A stretch of 58,356 bases of DNA from Candidatus Bathyarchaeota archaeon (GTDB lineage: Archaea; Thermoproteota; Bathyarchaeia; Bathyarchaeales; Bathycorpusculaceae): assembly GCA_029881805.1 (NCBI GenBank), contig JAOULW010000013.1, positions 1 to 58,356 on the forward strand, in the 5' to 3' direction. A model generated the notes under the pieces. That model was not told where the DNA came from, ran no database searches, and saw only the letters and a program-made list of their open reading frames with translations. This document shows, piece after piece, positions 18,245-26,861 of this stretch. The translations under genes were made by a program, and so were the position numbers. The first letter of the stretch is position 1, and each line of letters opens with the position of its first letter.

Positions 18245-18425
18245 CTAGTTTTTCCTCCGACTATTGTCTCATTTATTTAAAAGTCGGTGGCATTAAGGGT
18301 TATGAATAGAAAATCGTTAGTAAAGCTAAACATAGACTGAACGGCGTGCATATTTATTTCGACAGATTCAAATTGGCAGATGTACTAGTCTTTATCTGAA
18401 ATAACATGTTTGGAACAGAGTATTC

Positions 18426-19499
18426 ATGAGTGAAAGGAAGAGAATAATATTTCATTTGGATATGGATCATTTCTTCACGGCTGTTGAAGAGAGGGAGCAT
18501 CCAGAATTTAAGGGAAAACCAGTCATTGTGGGAGCTGACCCGAAGGAAGGGAAAGGTAGAGGAGTCGTAAGCACCTGCAATTATGAAGCAAGAAAGTTTG
18601 GTGTCAGGTCTGGAATGCCAATTTCAAGGGCGTGGAAACTTTGCTCTGAAGCCGTTTATCTGCCAATCAACTACGAGCTTTACATAAAAGTTTCCAATGA
18701 AATTATGGACATATTGCGAAAGTATTCGGACAAGTTTGAGCAATGGGGCATAGACGAGGCTTTCTTAGACGTAAGCTCGAAGGTGAAGGACTTCGCTGAA
18801 GCGGAAACATTAGCGCACAAGATAAAAGCTGAGGTTTACGACAAGCAAAAGCTTACATGCTCGATTGGCATTAGTTCGAACAAGCTTGTCGCAAAAATAG
18901 CCAGCGATTTTCAGAAGCCAGGCGGCTTAACAGTTGTCCAAGAAGAGCAAGTGGAAAAGTTTCTTGCGCCGCTACCCGCGCGTAAGCTTCTTTGGATCGG
19001 GCGGAAAACTGAGCAGAGACTTGCAGATATAGGAATCAAGACCATAGGCGATCTAGCGCGTTGTGACCGCACAGTTTTATCGGAAGCTTTTGGTGTTATG
19101 GGAACACAGATGTGTTTAATGGCGCATGGAATCGACAGAAGCGAGGTTGAGGAAAGGAGCAGAATCAAATCTATCAGCCGTGACGTGACATTTGAAAAGG
19201 ACACATCAGATTTTGATTGCGTATTGCAGGCTTTAGATGAGCTTTCTGAAGAAGTGCATGAGGATGTTGCGAGGCAGCAACTTCATTTTAAAACGGTTAC
19301 TATCCGGGTTCGTTATGAGAACTTCGAAACTCACACGCATGGCAAAACTTTGCCGTTTATTACAAATCGCTTAGAAGACTTGAAGAAAACCGCAAGAGAA
19401 CTGATGCGAGCCTATCTAAGGTCTGACAGAAAAATAAGACTGGTGGGCGTTAGAGTTTCAAACTTCATCTCTGGAGAAAAGCAGAAGGCGTTAATGTAA
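18426..19499 (+). CDS. dinB: Y-family DNA polymerase (DinB/Pol IV/Dbh type)
   Basis: A translesion DNA polymerase of 357 residues. Palm motifs are LDMDHFFTAVEE, where the second Phe is the steric gate (as in DinB), and GIDEAFLDVS with the catalytic Asp-Glu pair. NYEARKFGVRSGMP is the finger region; the thumb has helix-hairpin-helix segments (KLLWIGRKTEQRLADIGIKTIGDLA in outline). The little-finger domain follows to the end. It acts at damaged templates. The C-terminus ends QKALM, where homologues often continue into a QxxLxxFF sliding-clamp motif, so the clamp contact seems cut short. Confidence 0.93.
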   Translation: MSERKRIIFHLDMDHFFTAVEEREHPEFKGKPVIVGADPKEGKGRGVVSTCNYEARKFGVRSGMPISRAWKLCSEAVYLPINYELYIKVSNEIMDILRKYSDKFEQWGIDEAFLDVSSKVKDFAEAETLAHKIKAEVYDKQKLTCSIGISSNKLVAKIASDFQKPGGLTVVQEEQVEKFLAPLPARKLLWIGRKTEQRLADIGIKTIGDLARCDRTVLSEAFGVMGTQMCLMAHGIDRSEVEERSRIKSISRDVTFEKDTSDFDCVLQALDELSEEVHEDVARQQLHFKTVTIRVRYENFETHTHGKTLPFITNRLEDLKKTARELMRAYLRSDRKIRLVGVRVSNFISGEKQKALM

Positions 19500-19533
19500 A
19501 GCTTGATTTGCCATTCGACCCTTTGTTTGAAAG

Positions 19534-19833
19534 TTATTTTGTTGTCTTTTTTGTGCTTGGATATTTTTCTCTGATTTTTTCGTCAGCAATTTTGGCGATC
19601 ATTGCGTTGGAGATTAGTACATATTTTACGCCCGTGAGTTCTGCTAGGTCTGCCGGTTTCTGGTCTTGGGTTACGAGGAGTAAATTGTTGTTTTTTGCGT
19701 GCTCCACAATATCCTTATCCCTCGCTCCTTGCAACCCTGCATCCTGAGCTGTAATTACTTCCCAACCTAAAGTTTCAAAATATTCTTTAAGACCTGCATA
19801 CATTTCATCAAGCAAAATCTTCAATCTAACCAC
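19534..19833 (-). CDS. DUF5615 / PIN-like domain protein
   Basis: The 99-residue product begins VRLKILLDEM and continues with GWEVITAQDAGLQGARDKDI and LLVTQDQKPADL. These acidic clusters match the PIN-like fold of DUF5615 proteins, whose relatives are RNases in toxin-antitoxin pairs. The candidate catalytic acids are Asp9/Glu10, Asp38-40 and Asp near 57. GTG 19833 is used here; a TTG four codons later is possible. A 53-residue basic protein gene lies 19 nt upstream on the same strand. The usual partner (DUF433) is absent. Confidence 0.75.
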   Translation of the reverse strand: MVRLKILLDEMYAGLKEYFETLGWEVITAQDAGLQGARDKDIVEHAKNNNLLLVTQDQKPADLAELTGVKYVLISNAMIAKIADEKIREKYPSTKKTTK

Positions 19834-19852
19834 TTCACCATGGCTTGGTTTG

Positions 19853-20014
19853 TTACTTCTTCTTCTTTTTCTCTTCTCCTTTAACTCCTTCTTTTATTCC
19901 CTTTCCAATGCCTTTAGCTATTCCAAAACCTTTCTTGAGACCTTTCCCAACTATTTTTCCAGTCTTCTCAGCAACCTCTTCAGCCTTACCTTTCTCTTTC
20001 TTCTTCTTCGGCAA
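19853..20014 (-). CDS. 53-residue Lys/Gly-rich basic peptide
   Basis: A short gene with a strong GGGAGG Shine-Dalgarno site (complement of 20021-20027) six nt before TTG 20014. The product starts MPKKKKEKGK, has the core GKIVGKGLKKGFGIAKG and GIGKGIKEGVKG, and ends in a run of lysines. The core shows repeated GxxxG spacing and would form a cationic, amphipathic helix that could insert in membranes or bind nucleic acid. I know no family. It is 19 nt from the PIN-like gene on the same strand, so the two are probably one operon. Confidence 0.65.
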   Translation of the reverse strand: MPKKKKEKGKAEEVAEKTGKIVGKGLKKGFGIAKGIGKGIKEGVKGEEKKKKK

Positions 20015-20228
20015 TTCTTCACCTCCCTAAATCATCAATACTCTATTAACGAATTACATTTAGTTTTTTTGTTTTTCATGCGCATACGCGCTTGGGAAGA
20101 GAAGAAAAGGTTGGTTCTCAGATGTTTGCAATATTTTTCTTTCGAAAATTCTGATTCTATTAATTCATCTGTAGCTCACTTTATAAAAAAAGAAAGAGGA
20201 GTTAGGAGTTTACGTTTCGTTCTTTCTA

Positions 20229-20537
20229 TCAGAAGAGACGTCGTCTGTTCAATTCTGCCGCGGTTGTCGCTTCAGCTTTCTTGCGCTCGGCCTCCAACAT
20301 TGCGGTGTCGATTTCCTGTCCGTAATTGTAAATGTTATTTATGGAAGTATTAGCGTGACTGACTTGAACATTTAGGGAATACTCGGAATCTTTGTTTACT
20401 CCAAGTAGTTGAAGGAACCTTGTGCGCAAATTCGTCTTGACAGTCTTAGCCTCAGTTTTTTCTCTATGTTCAGCGCACATGTATTCATCTTTGTTTACAC
20501 ATTTATGGGTCATTTCAATCACCATTTTGGTATTCAA
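20229..20537 (-). CDS. Small protein of unknown function
   Basis: About 102 residues from TTG 20537, or 98 from ATG 20525. It has two cysteines in the first 22 residues (HKC, YMC), a middle strand-like stretch (YSLNVQVSHANTSINNI) and a C-terminal charged helix (MLEAERKKAEATTAAEL). No family recognised. A TATA box (complement of 20568-20576) predicts transcription from about 20547, which supports it as a real gene. It is divergent from the ArsR-like regulator and may be its target. Confidence 0.5.
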   Translation of the reverse strand: MNTKMVIEMTHKCVNKDEYMCAEHREKTEAKTVKTNLRTRFLQLLGVNKDSEYSLNVQVSHANTSINNIYNYGQEIDTAMLEAERKKAEATTAAELNRRRLF

Positions 20538-20567
20538 ATCCTCGTTTTCATATTATTCCATCCGCTG

Positions 20568-20607
20568 TATATAAAGGTATCGCTTTAATAAGGAAAGCTT
20601 TTTATAC
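20568..20607. promoter_or_regulatory. Divergent TATA boxes between small gene and ArsR-like regulator
   Basis: TATATAAAG (20568-20576, used on the - strand) and CTTTTTATAC (20598-20607, + strand) sit back to back. The + element predicts a start near 20628 and a very short leader to ATG 20640. The regulator could bind between them and control both genes. Confidence 0.5.
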
Positions 20608-20639
20608 TCATTCAACCAATATTTTACTGTGAAACAATC

Positions 20640-21254
20640 ATGAAACCTTTCCAAGTTTTGAGAGACCCTAAGGCTTTCCAACTTCTGGCTGACGAAACTA
20701 GAAGAAAAATACTGTATCTGCTTCGAGTTAAGGAAATGACCGTGAGTCAAATAGCCACAGAACTAAACCTCACTCCTCAAGCACTGTATCATCACATCAA
20801 AAAGCTCATGCATGGTAACATGGTAGAAGTCGTACGCGAAGAACGCTGCGGTCACCTCATCGAGAGCTACTACAGAGCAGCCGCTGAAGATTTCCTTCTC
20901 ACTGTTGGAAAGGTTAGCGCGCAGACCTTCCACGACAAAAAACTCGCTGAAGAACAGGTGAAAACGGTCCTCAAAACTTTGAACAAGCTTGGTTTCAATC
21001 TTAAATTTGATGATAAAAAAGTCTCGGAACTAGTTGATTTACGAGCTGGACTTATCACCAAGTGTTGCACCAGCGACGAGAGATTCGAACGCGCTCAAGA
21101 TGAGATCTGGAGCGCTGAGGAACTGGACCTCCTCACGAAAGATATAGCCACAGAGTTTGCCGGGACTCTTCTGATGTCTGATGAGGACTTCGTCAACCAG
21201 CAGAAAACTAGAGAGAAGATTAGAAATTTGCTGCATTCCCTCACCCCGAAATAG
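20640..21254 (+). CDS. ArsR-like winged-helix transcriptional regulator
   Basis: The N-terminal 85 residues form a winged helix: FQLLADETRRKILYLL (helix 1-2), MTVSQIATELNLTPQALYHHIKKL (helix-turn-helix) and a wing ending IESYYRAAAEDF. The C-terminal half (about 90-204) is helical and may form a dimer or sensor domain, with a CC pair in LITKCCTSDE that could bind metal or thiol ligands. This two-part layout is common in archaeal ArsR-type repressors. The target may be its own divergent promoter and the small gene at 20229. Confidence 0.85.
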   Translation: MKPFQVLRDPKAFQLLADETRRKILYLLRVKEMTVSQIATELNLTPQALYHHIKKLMHGNMVEVVREERCGHLIESYYRAAAEDFLLTVGKVSAQTFHDKKLAEEQVKTVLKTLNKLGFNLKFDDKKVSELVDLRAGLITKCCTSDERFERAQDEIWSAEELDLLTKDIATEFAGTLLMSDEDFVNQQKTREKIRNLLHSLTPK

Positions 21255-21340
21255 AAGGAATGCTCGAAGCAAAAGCAGGGAATCAGAAGACAGTTAGAAC
21301 AAGTCAACTTCTAACCTTCCTTTTTTGTAGGATGGTTCAA

Positions 21341-21964
21341 TCACTTTTTACGCCGGCTTAATCGTGGCATTAACATTGCCACCCGTTTCTTATAGTCCTC
21401 GTATTCTTCACCGAATTCCCTGATTAGTTCTTCCTCTTCTTTCCATGAGATAGAATAAACAAGTGCAATCATCACGGGAGTGAAGAGCAAAGAAAACCAT
21501 GCAGACAATAGGAACGAAATCCCCGTATGTGCCAATAATCCGCCAAGATATTGAGGATGTCTAACAATGGAGTAACTACCTGTGGTAACGATTGTCTCTG
21601 TTCTGTGCGTTTCTGCTACTTTCAGGGTTGTCTCTTTTACACCCTTGATTGCAAGCCAAGAACCCGCTATAAGGAATGGGACGGAAATTATTAGGTGAAG
21701 CAAAGAAATGGAAAGACTGAGAAGCGGAACCAAGGTTGAAAAATTCTGAAGAATTGGAATGGCAAATCTAGGCTGAGGTGAAAACCAGATTCCGATCCAA
21801 AACAAGAAGAAACCCCAGCCTGAAATTAGACCATAAATCATGCCGATTCTGGTTCCTTTCTCCTTCCCATGTCTTTCTTCAAGTTTTAGATGCTCAACTG
21901 ACAAAAAATGAAGAGGTATCATAGCAATCACACCTAATACTGAAATGAGAAACCAAACAAACAT
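21341..21964 (-). CDS. Isoprenylcysteine carboxyl methyltransferase-like membrane protein
   Basis: A 207-residue membrane protein with four or five helices. The C-terminal part has TGSYSIVRHPQYLGGLL, then KEEEELIREFGEEYEDYKKRV, the SAM- and lipid-binding pattern of the ICMT/PEMT superfamily (RHPxY, later EE, E-F-G-x-x-Y). Family members methylate lipids or isoprenylated groups at the membrane. In archaea the substrate is unknown. ATG 21964 with an upstream AAGGTGG site is preferred over GTG 21985. It converges on the ArsR-like gene. Confidence 0.8.
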   Translation of the reverse strand: MFVWFLISVLGVIAMIPLHFLSVEHLKLEERHGKEKGTRIGMIYGLISGWGFFLFWIGIWFSPQPRFAIPILQNFSTLVPLLSLSISLLHLIISVPFLIAGSWLAIKGVKETTLKVAETHRTETIVTTGSYSIVRHPQYLGGLLAHTGISFLLSAWFSLLFTPVMIALVYSISWKEEEELIREFGEEYEDYKKRVAMLMPRLSRRKK

Positions 21965-22382
21965 CCTACCACCTTGAATTTCCACACTAACCCATTCTAA
22001 ATCGTTCTACCATAATATTAAACGCATTCTGGACGTTTACAGTATAATCAATTGTTTAAGAATCTGTAAAGATGGAACATATGAAGGGAGAAATTTATTT
22101 GGAATATCAGCGGTTTTCCTTTCTCTCCTAGCCCTTGTTTCTTGATTTTGTCTTCCAGATAGGCTGTTTGTTTCTGCCTGGTTGGAACTACTGCAAGACT
22201 TCTCCATGTTCTTACAGCCCGGTTTCGAGTTCAATTCCTCTATCTATCAGGACTTCACTTTCTTGTATCGCTCTTCACTTATATTGGAGATTTTCTCTCA
22301 TCTAGAAGCCGATCCTTGGCGCGCGCTCTATTCTAGAAAATGAGTTTGAAAAAAATAGGAAGGCGACGTGACACACGCGCGG
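21965..22382. other. 418-bp region without a supported gene
   Basis: Only short or unlikely frames are found, such as a 65-codon low-complexity frame at 22037-22234 (-) with no ribosome site. A T-loop-like string at 22221-22235 does not fold into a tRNA. I see no repeat or strong palindrome. Confidence 0.4.
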
Positions 22383-23051
22383 CTAGACTGCAGGTTGTGT
22401 TATCCCTTTTGACCTTCTATTAAGGATCATCAGGAAAACTGTCATCAACGCAAAGGCTACCGTGATAGAGCCGAAGATATACATCATAGTCGTATTGGTG
22501 TTATTAACTGCTTGCAATTCACTTATTTGCTGTTGGAGTTCCTGTATTTGCTGTTGTAGCTGATCGTTAATCGCTTGCTGATTCTCGAATTGTTGCTTGT
22601 AGGGTGACTCGATGTACAATACAGGTTGATATGTTGGATGATCGGACATAAACCAGATTTGAGAGTTATTATTCCATAAATCTGTTTTGGCCTTTACCAA
22701 AAGCTCAGTGTATCCATGGGCTATGTTGTTTGGAAGGCTGAACGGAATCAAGAAGTCTTCTGATTGACCTTGCTGAATTTCTATAGGGAGATCGGCGCTT
22801 GAGAAGAACGTTTGAAGATAAGAGTTTCCATCATCGTAGTAATAATCTATAGCAGCGGTTAATTCGCTCACTCTAATCTTGTCATCCTTGTCATTGTAAA
22901 TAGTGACCGTAATGAACCCCGTTTCGCCTCTGTTGTATACGCTTTTGTCCAAAGTGCATGTTGTAATAATAGCAGCTTGCACAATAAGTGGGATGACCAT
23001 TAAAGCCAAAGGTGTCAACAATATTGAAAGACGTTTTTTGCATACTGTCAA
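22383..23051 (-). CDS. Secreted, C-terminally anchored protein with Gln-rich coiled coil
   Basis: The 222-residue protein has a signal peptide (about 1-27). An Ig-like domain (30-140) follows, with a DKSVYNRGETGFITVTIYN opening typical of archaeal surface beta-sandwiches. A coiled coil rich in QQQIQEL repeats spans 155-182, and a transmembrane helix 190-210 precedes a short basic tail. It is likely an oligomeric surface protein held by its C-terminus. No enzymatic motif is seen and the gene stands alone. Confidence 0.7.
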   Translation of the reverse strand: MTVCKKRLSILLTPLALMVIPLIVQAAIITTCTLDKSVYNRGETGFITVTIYNDKDDKIRVSELTAAIDYYYDDGNSYLQTFFSSADLPIEIQQGQSEDFLIPFSLPNNIAHGYTELLVKAKTDLWNNNSQIWFMSDHPTYQPVLYIESPYKQQFENQQAINDQLQQQIQELQQQISELQAVNNTNTTMMYIFGSITVAFALMTVFLMILNRRSKGITQPAV

Positions 23052-23386
23052 TTTTGTGTCTCCTGTTTTGAACTAGATTCGTTAGTTTCAGTAACGTAAC
23101 GCTAAAAAGCTTATGAATCACTGGTATGAATTGAAGATTTAGGCAATTGACCGATAATGGTACAAGCAACTTCTGCGAACCTTAAAGCAAGAATCCATGG
23201 AAAAAGATTCATTCATAGCGACTACCTTGGTACCAGTAGTCCCAGCAATTAGCGAGGTCGGATTCGTCGTAAGCGACTTTGTCCGCATTGATGGGAGTTT
23301 GGCGAGAAAGCCGAACGTCTCTGGTGCACTTCTGGTTTGCCAGAAAAAGTAATATGTTCAGAAAGCGAATCGTGTAGTGATGCAGA
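23052..23386. other. 335-bp region, at most one weak short frame
   Basis: A 51-codon frame (23197-23352, +) has no ribosome-binding site and no recognisable product. The stretch has AT-rich promoter-like sequence near 23095-23115. I see nothing else in it. Confidence 0.4.
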
Positions 23387-23845
23387 ATGGATGATGAGTC
23401 TCCTCCAATGTCTTGGGAAGAGAAAAATCGGCTCTACATGAAGGCTGCAGTATCTTTTATTGTGGTTTTTTTCATTTTCATGGGCTATCTTGTGTATCTC
23501 ATGCAAAATAATCTATTCAATTCGACGTTTGATCTTCTTGTAAAATGGGGTCTTCCATTTGTTGTCACTGGGATGCTCACTATGAATGCTGCAATTGAAA
23601 TCCTTTATTACTTACGGGTCAAGAAATCTCTTAGATTTCATCTGAGAAGATTCTGTATAAATACATTGTTGATCTTCACGTTAATCTTGTCATTTTTCGG
23701 ATTTACAACATTTGTGTATGTCACATTTTCGCCTCACATAGGCAATAGAAGCCTCCTCCTTGCCCTTGTAGTGTGGGCTGTGCTCCTAGCAGCAATTGCC
23801 TTCAGGTTCCAACATATTCTACGCAAATACTGGAAAGAACCCTGA
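23387..23845 (+). CDS. Four-helix integral membrane protein, unknown function
   Basis: 152 residues. A charged N-terminus (MDDESPPMSWEEKNRLY) is followed by hydrophobic segments at about 20-40, 52-72, 88-110 and 120-140, and a basic end. No family motif. The gene is isolated between a - strand secreted protein and a - strand DUF6125-like gene. Confidence 0.65.
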   Translation: MDDESPPMSWEEKNRLYMKAAVSFIVVFFIFMGYLVYLMQNNLFNSTFDLLVKWGLPFVVTGMLTMNAAIEILYYLRVKKSLRFHLRRFCINTLLIFTLILSFFGFTTFVYVTFSPHIGNRSLLLALVVWAVLLAAIAFRFQHILRKYWKEP

Positions 23846-24014
23846 CTCTGTAGAGATTCAGCTATTCTAATTGTCTTTAGACCTTAACATTGCTTCTAGT
23901 CGCAAGGAAGACATTAGCAGAGAGAGGCATTAGGGAACTTTCTCAATTTTTCTGCTTTCTTTGGAGCACTTTTTCGATTTTTGAGTTGCCCTCTTGGGGG
24001 ATAAGCTATCAAAA

Positions 24015-24554
24015 TCATAGTTTGAACTCCCATTTACACCATAGTTCTTTTGGATGCTCGTCAGGCGGACAGACTAGGCATGTCACTTCCACCTTAGGAT
24101 TCAAAGTCTTAGCAAAATTCTCCAAATACCCAAACCGCACCTTCTTGCATGGAAACTCGAGTAATCCCTTACTCAAACGTGTCTCCTGTGTTCTGCATCT
24201 GTCAACGCTTAACGTAGCTTGCTTAGAGCCTACTTGAACAGTCTTGAACGGCTGGTCCAAAGCCCAACTCGACCGCCGCAACAAATCCATAATCGTTGGC
24301 ACGTCAGGATTTTCGCCAGCATCAAACATTTTCTGCAGACTCTTCGCCTCAATCGCAGCCATTGCCTGCCAGACGCCAGCATCAATCTCGGTCGCTGCCT
24401 CAGTCCCAAAACGCTTCTCAATACCTAGAAAGTATAAGCCATCAACACGCCACAAATTTCGGATCTGCAGAAAAAAATAGTCAAGAAGTCTTTCAATGGG
24501 CATTGTCGCAAGGATCTTGCGATCTTCACGGTCTCCCGGTGGATATCGGCTCAT
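24015..24554 (-). CDS. DUF6125-like protein
   Basis: 179 residues, soluble. The helical N-terminal half contains LLDYFFLQIRNLWRVDG, FLGIEKRFGTEAATEID and WQAMAAIEAKSLQ, the pattern I associate with DUF6125 proteins of archaea and anaerobic bacteria. The C-terminal half has four cysteines (DRCRT, FPCKK, TCLVCPPDEHP) that might bind metal. The family name is from memory; related proteins include amidohydrolase-like L-2-amino-thiazoline-4-carboxylate hydrolases, but the reaction here is unknown. Confidence 0.65.
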   Translation of the reverse strand: MSRYPPGDREDRKILATMPIERLLDYFFLQIRNLWRVDGLYFLGIEKRFGTEAATEIDAGVWQAMAAIEAKSLQKMFDAGENPDVPTIMDLLRRSSWALDQPFKTVQVGSKQATLSVDRCRTQETRLSKGLLEFPCKKVRFGYLENFAKTLNPKVEVTCLVCPPDEHPKELWCKWEFKL

Positions 24555-24597
24555 AGGTTTGCACCAACATTTAGATTAACAAGTTACGTAAACTAAT

Positions 24598-24607
24598 CTT
24601 TTAAACC
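24598..24607 (+). promoter_or_regulatory. TATA box for uppP
   Basis: CTTTTAAACC lies about 37 nt before the TTG start at 24640 and predicts a leader of about 12 nt. Confidence 0.45.
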
Positions 24608-24639
24608 TAACTCGAAAATAGAAAAGCGGCGAAAAACCT

Positions 24640-25434
24640 TTGGAACAACTAGTAAAAACCATACTCCTAGGCATAATCCAAGGCTTAACAGAATGGTTAC
24701 CGATATCAAGCACCGGCCACCTAAAACTAGCGGAGCACTATTTAGGATTAAAAGCTCCTATACTTTTCGACGTAATTCTACACGTAGGCACACTAATCGT
24801 CATTCTACTCTTCTTCAGAAGCGACATCAGAAACATCCTATCAGCTCTTGTGCAGCTTGACTTCAAAACAGACTGCGGAAGACTGATCCCTTTAATAATT
24901 GTTGGAGCAATTCCCACAGCTTTAATCGGTTTAGCTTTCGGCGACTTCATAGAAACTGCTTTCCAAAACATCCTGCCCATAGCCGTGGCATTCCTAATCT
25001 GCGGAACTTTTCTATACTTCTCAAAAACGGGCAAAGAAAAAACTGACAATATAACTTACATCGCTGCCGCAATAATTGGCACAGCCCAAGGCATAACTAT
25101 AGTCCCGGGCATCTCAAGAAGCGGAACAACCATCGCCATCGCCCTACTGCTCGGAATAAGACGAGAAAAAGCCTTCAAATTCTCTTTTCTGTTGTCGATT
25201 CCATCCATACTCGGCGCTTTAGGCCTGACAATCTGGAAACAGTCTAGCGAACTTGCAACCGCAGGATTGGGTTGGACTGAAATTTTCGCAGGGATAACCT
25301 TGGCAATGCTCGTAGGCTACTTAACCGTAAAACTTCTCTGGAAAATCTTGGTAAGGAAGAAATTTTACCTTTTCGCCGCTTATTGCTGGCTTCTTGGCAC
25401 CGCATTAATAGTGCTCAGCTTAAGCGTTTTCTAG
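24640..25434 (+). CDS. uppP: Undecaprenyl/polyprenyl-diphosphate phosphatase (UppP/BacA)
   Basis: A 264-residue membrane enzyme with about eight helices. It has both family motifs: GLTEWLPISSTGH (catalytic Glu18, SSTGH loop) and PGISRSGTTIA in the second half. It dephosphorylates C55-PP-type lipid carriers at the outer face of the membrane. In archaea the equivalent carrier is probably a dolichol-like lipid used for N-glycosylation, which fits the many glycosylation sites in nearby surface proteins. TTG start after a TATA box. Its 3' end overlaps the convergent cca gene by 15 bp. Confidence 0.92.
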   Translation: MEQLVKTILLGIIQGLTEWLPISSTGHLKLAEHYLGLKAPILFDVILHVGTLIVILLFFRSDIRNILSALVQLDFKTDCGRLIPLIIVGAIPTALIGLAFGDFIETAFQNILPIAVAFLICGTFLYFSKTGKEKTDNITYIAAAIIGTAQGITIVPGISRSGTTIAIALLLGIRREKAFKFSFLLSIPSILGALGLTIWKQSSELATAGLGWTEIFAGITLAMLVGYLTVKLLWKILVRKKFYLFAAYCWLLGTALIVLSLSVF

Positions 25435-26844
25435 CCATTTAGGCTTGCCAGAAAGAAACTCTGTTAAGAACTCTGCAAACTCGCCATTCCTAGCATAAGG
25501 CTTGACAATTTCCTCATTTACCAAAATTCTGTATCCTTTTTTGAGGGTTTTAGAGATTCCTTCTGCCATGCCAGCGTTTCTGCCGCCGTCTTTTAGCCTT
25601 TCATCGAGCAAGTCACGCACATCAGTAAATTTTCTTCGAACCTCTACAACCCATCTCCCGTTAGAGATGTAAGGTCCAGAAACCACATTGCGATTATTCA
25701 CGTATTTCCCTACGAAGTTTTCGCATTCACGTTCCTTCTCAAGAGGTGGTCCTAAATGCTTCTTGACACCCGGAAGACGCCAATCTTCAAGCTCAAGAAT
25801 GAGCATAGTAGCTCTTTTCTCATCACTCCAAGCAACGTCTCTTATGATTTTAAAATCATTTAGTTCAACAAGCTTGCGCAGAGAACGCTGAGACTTGTAA
25901 AGTTGACCCCACAAAACATCTGGAACAGCGTCAACGTTTCCAAAAGTCACGAAAATAATTGCCGAACCGCGGCTCTTCAGTTTCTTCATCATCTTCTTCG
26001 AATTCAAAGCTCTTGTTTTCCGCGGATAGAAAAACTTTAGATTCGACTCTTTTAGGAAAGCTCTGGCAGCAGCTACAAACGTGTACAGCTTCTCCGGCTG
26101 CACAGCCGAAGCCACGTTTCTTCCTCGATCAACCGGGTCAACAATAACTATAGGCTCATTAAATAAAAGCTGCAACTCACCTTCTCTTCCCTTGTAAAAG
26201 CCTTCAATGTCCACGACTATCCTCCGCTTATGGTGGGCAAACGCCTTCAAAGTTTTTATGAAAGACTCATAATGCAAAATAAGAAGTTCGCACAAGTATC
26301 CACTGAAACCACCAATTTTTATTTCAGCACCGTAAACACCTATACCATTCATAAACTTCTTCAACAGGCGTACTTCGTCCCGAGCCTGGTCATCTAAGTG
26401 TTTCTTAATATAGTCCGTGTGAAATGGGGTTCTGTCCGTCGCGCTTAACCATTCTCCCCGCTCAGCATCATAACACGGAACAACATTTACTCTAACATCA
26501 TCAACCATCGCCTCAAGGTACGGATGCTCTGCAAACCTTTCAATCTGCTCCGAGCCTCTTGTGGCTTTTCTGGCTATTTTTAGACATACGTCTCCAAAAG
26601 ATTTGCGAGGTATTGTCGCGGGTACACGCATAAAAATGTCAATGTCTGGTTCTCCACTGAGCCACGTGTCCTTCGCAACAGAACCTTCAACCCGCACTAC
26701 GGATTTCACATCTAACGCTTTAGAAGCAGAAGAAATCTTCTTCTCCAACTTTTTAGCCAAAGCCTCTATTCTAACGCGTTCCATCTTTTTCGGGGTAACC
26801 CGACTCAGAACTACTGTACGAACCTTTTCCATTTTTTCTTGCAT
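25420..26844 (-). CDS. cca: Archaeal CCA-adding tRNA nucleotidyltransferase (class I)
   Basis: This enzyme adds CCA to tRNA 3' ends, needed here because tRNA-Gln in this window lacks encoded CCA. The class I catalytic block is EGSVAKDTWLSGEPDIDIFM with the GS and DxD residues (near 55 and 67-69). The central FSGYLCELLILHYESF and VIVDPVDRGRNVASAV segments are typical of archaeal Cca. ATG 26844 is chosen because AAGGAT lies 6-8 nt upstream and it avoids overlap with thpR; earlier ATG/TTG codons are possible. It is co-transcribed with thpR. Confidence 0.92.
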   Translation of the reverse strand: MQEKMEKVRTVVLSRVTPKKMERVRIEALAKKLEKKISSASKALDVKSVVRVEGSVAKDTWLSGEPDIDIFMRVPATIPRKSFGDVCLKIARKATRGSEQIERFAEHPYLEAMVDDVRVNVVPCYDAERGEWLSATDRTPFHTDYIKKHLDDQARDEVRLLKKFMNGIGVYGAEIKIGGFSGYLCELLILHYESFIKTLKAFAHHKRRIVVDIEGFYKGREGELQLLFNEPIVIVDPVDRGRNVASAVQPEKLYTFVAAARAFLKESNLKFFYPRKTRALNSKKMMKKLKSRGSAIIFVTFGNVDAVPDVLWGQLYKSQRSLRKLVELNDFKIIRDVAWSDEKRATMLILELEDWRLPGVKKHLGPPLEKERECENFVGKYVNNRNVVSGPYISNGRWVVEVRRKFTDVRDLLDERLKDGGRNAGMAEGISKTLKKGYRILVNEEIVKPYARNGEFAEFLTEFLSGKPKWLENA

Positions 26845-26861
26845 GTACATATCCTTTCTAT

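Noticed and set aside
22037-22234. 65-codon frame on -
   Set aside because: No ribosome site, no promoter, low-complexity Ser/Arg/Gln product with no likeness to any family.
22205-22245. tRNA-like T-loop (GAGTTCAATTCC)
   Set aside because: The T stem does not pair and no acceptor or anticodon stem can be formed on either strand.
23197-23352. 51-codon frame on +
   Set aside because: No Shine-Dalgarno site or promoter at a fitting distance; product not recognised.
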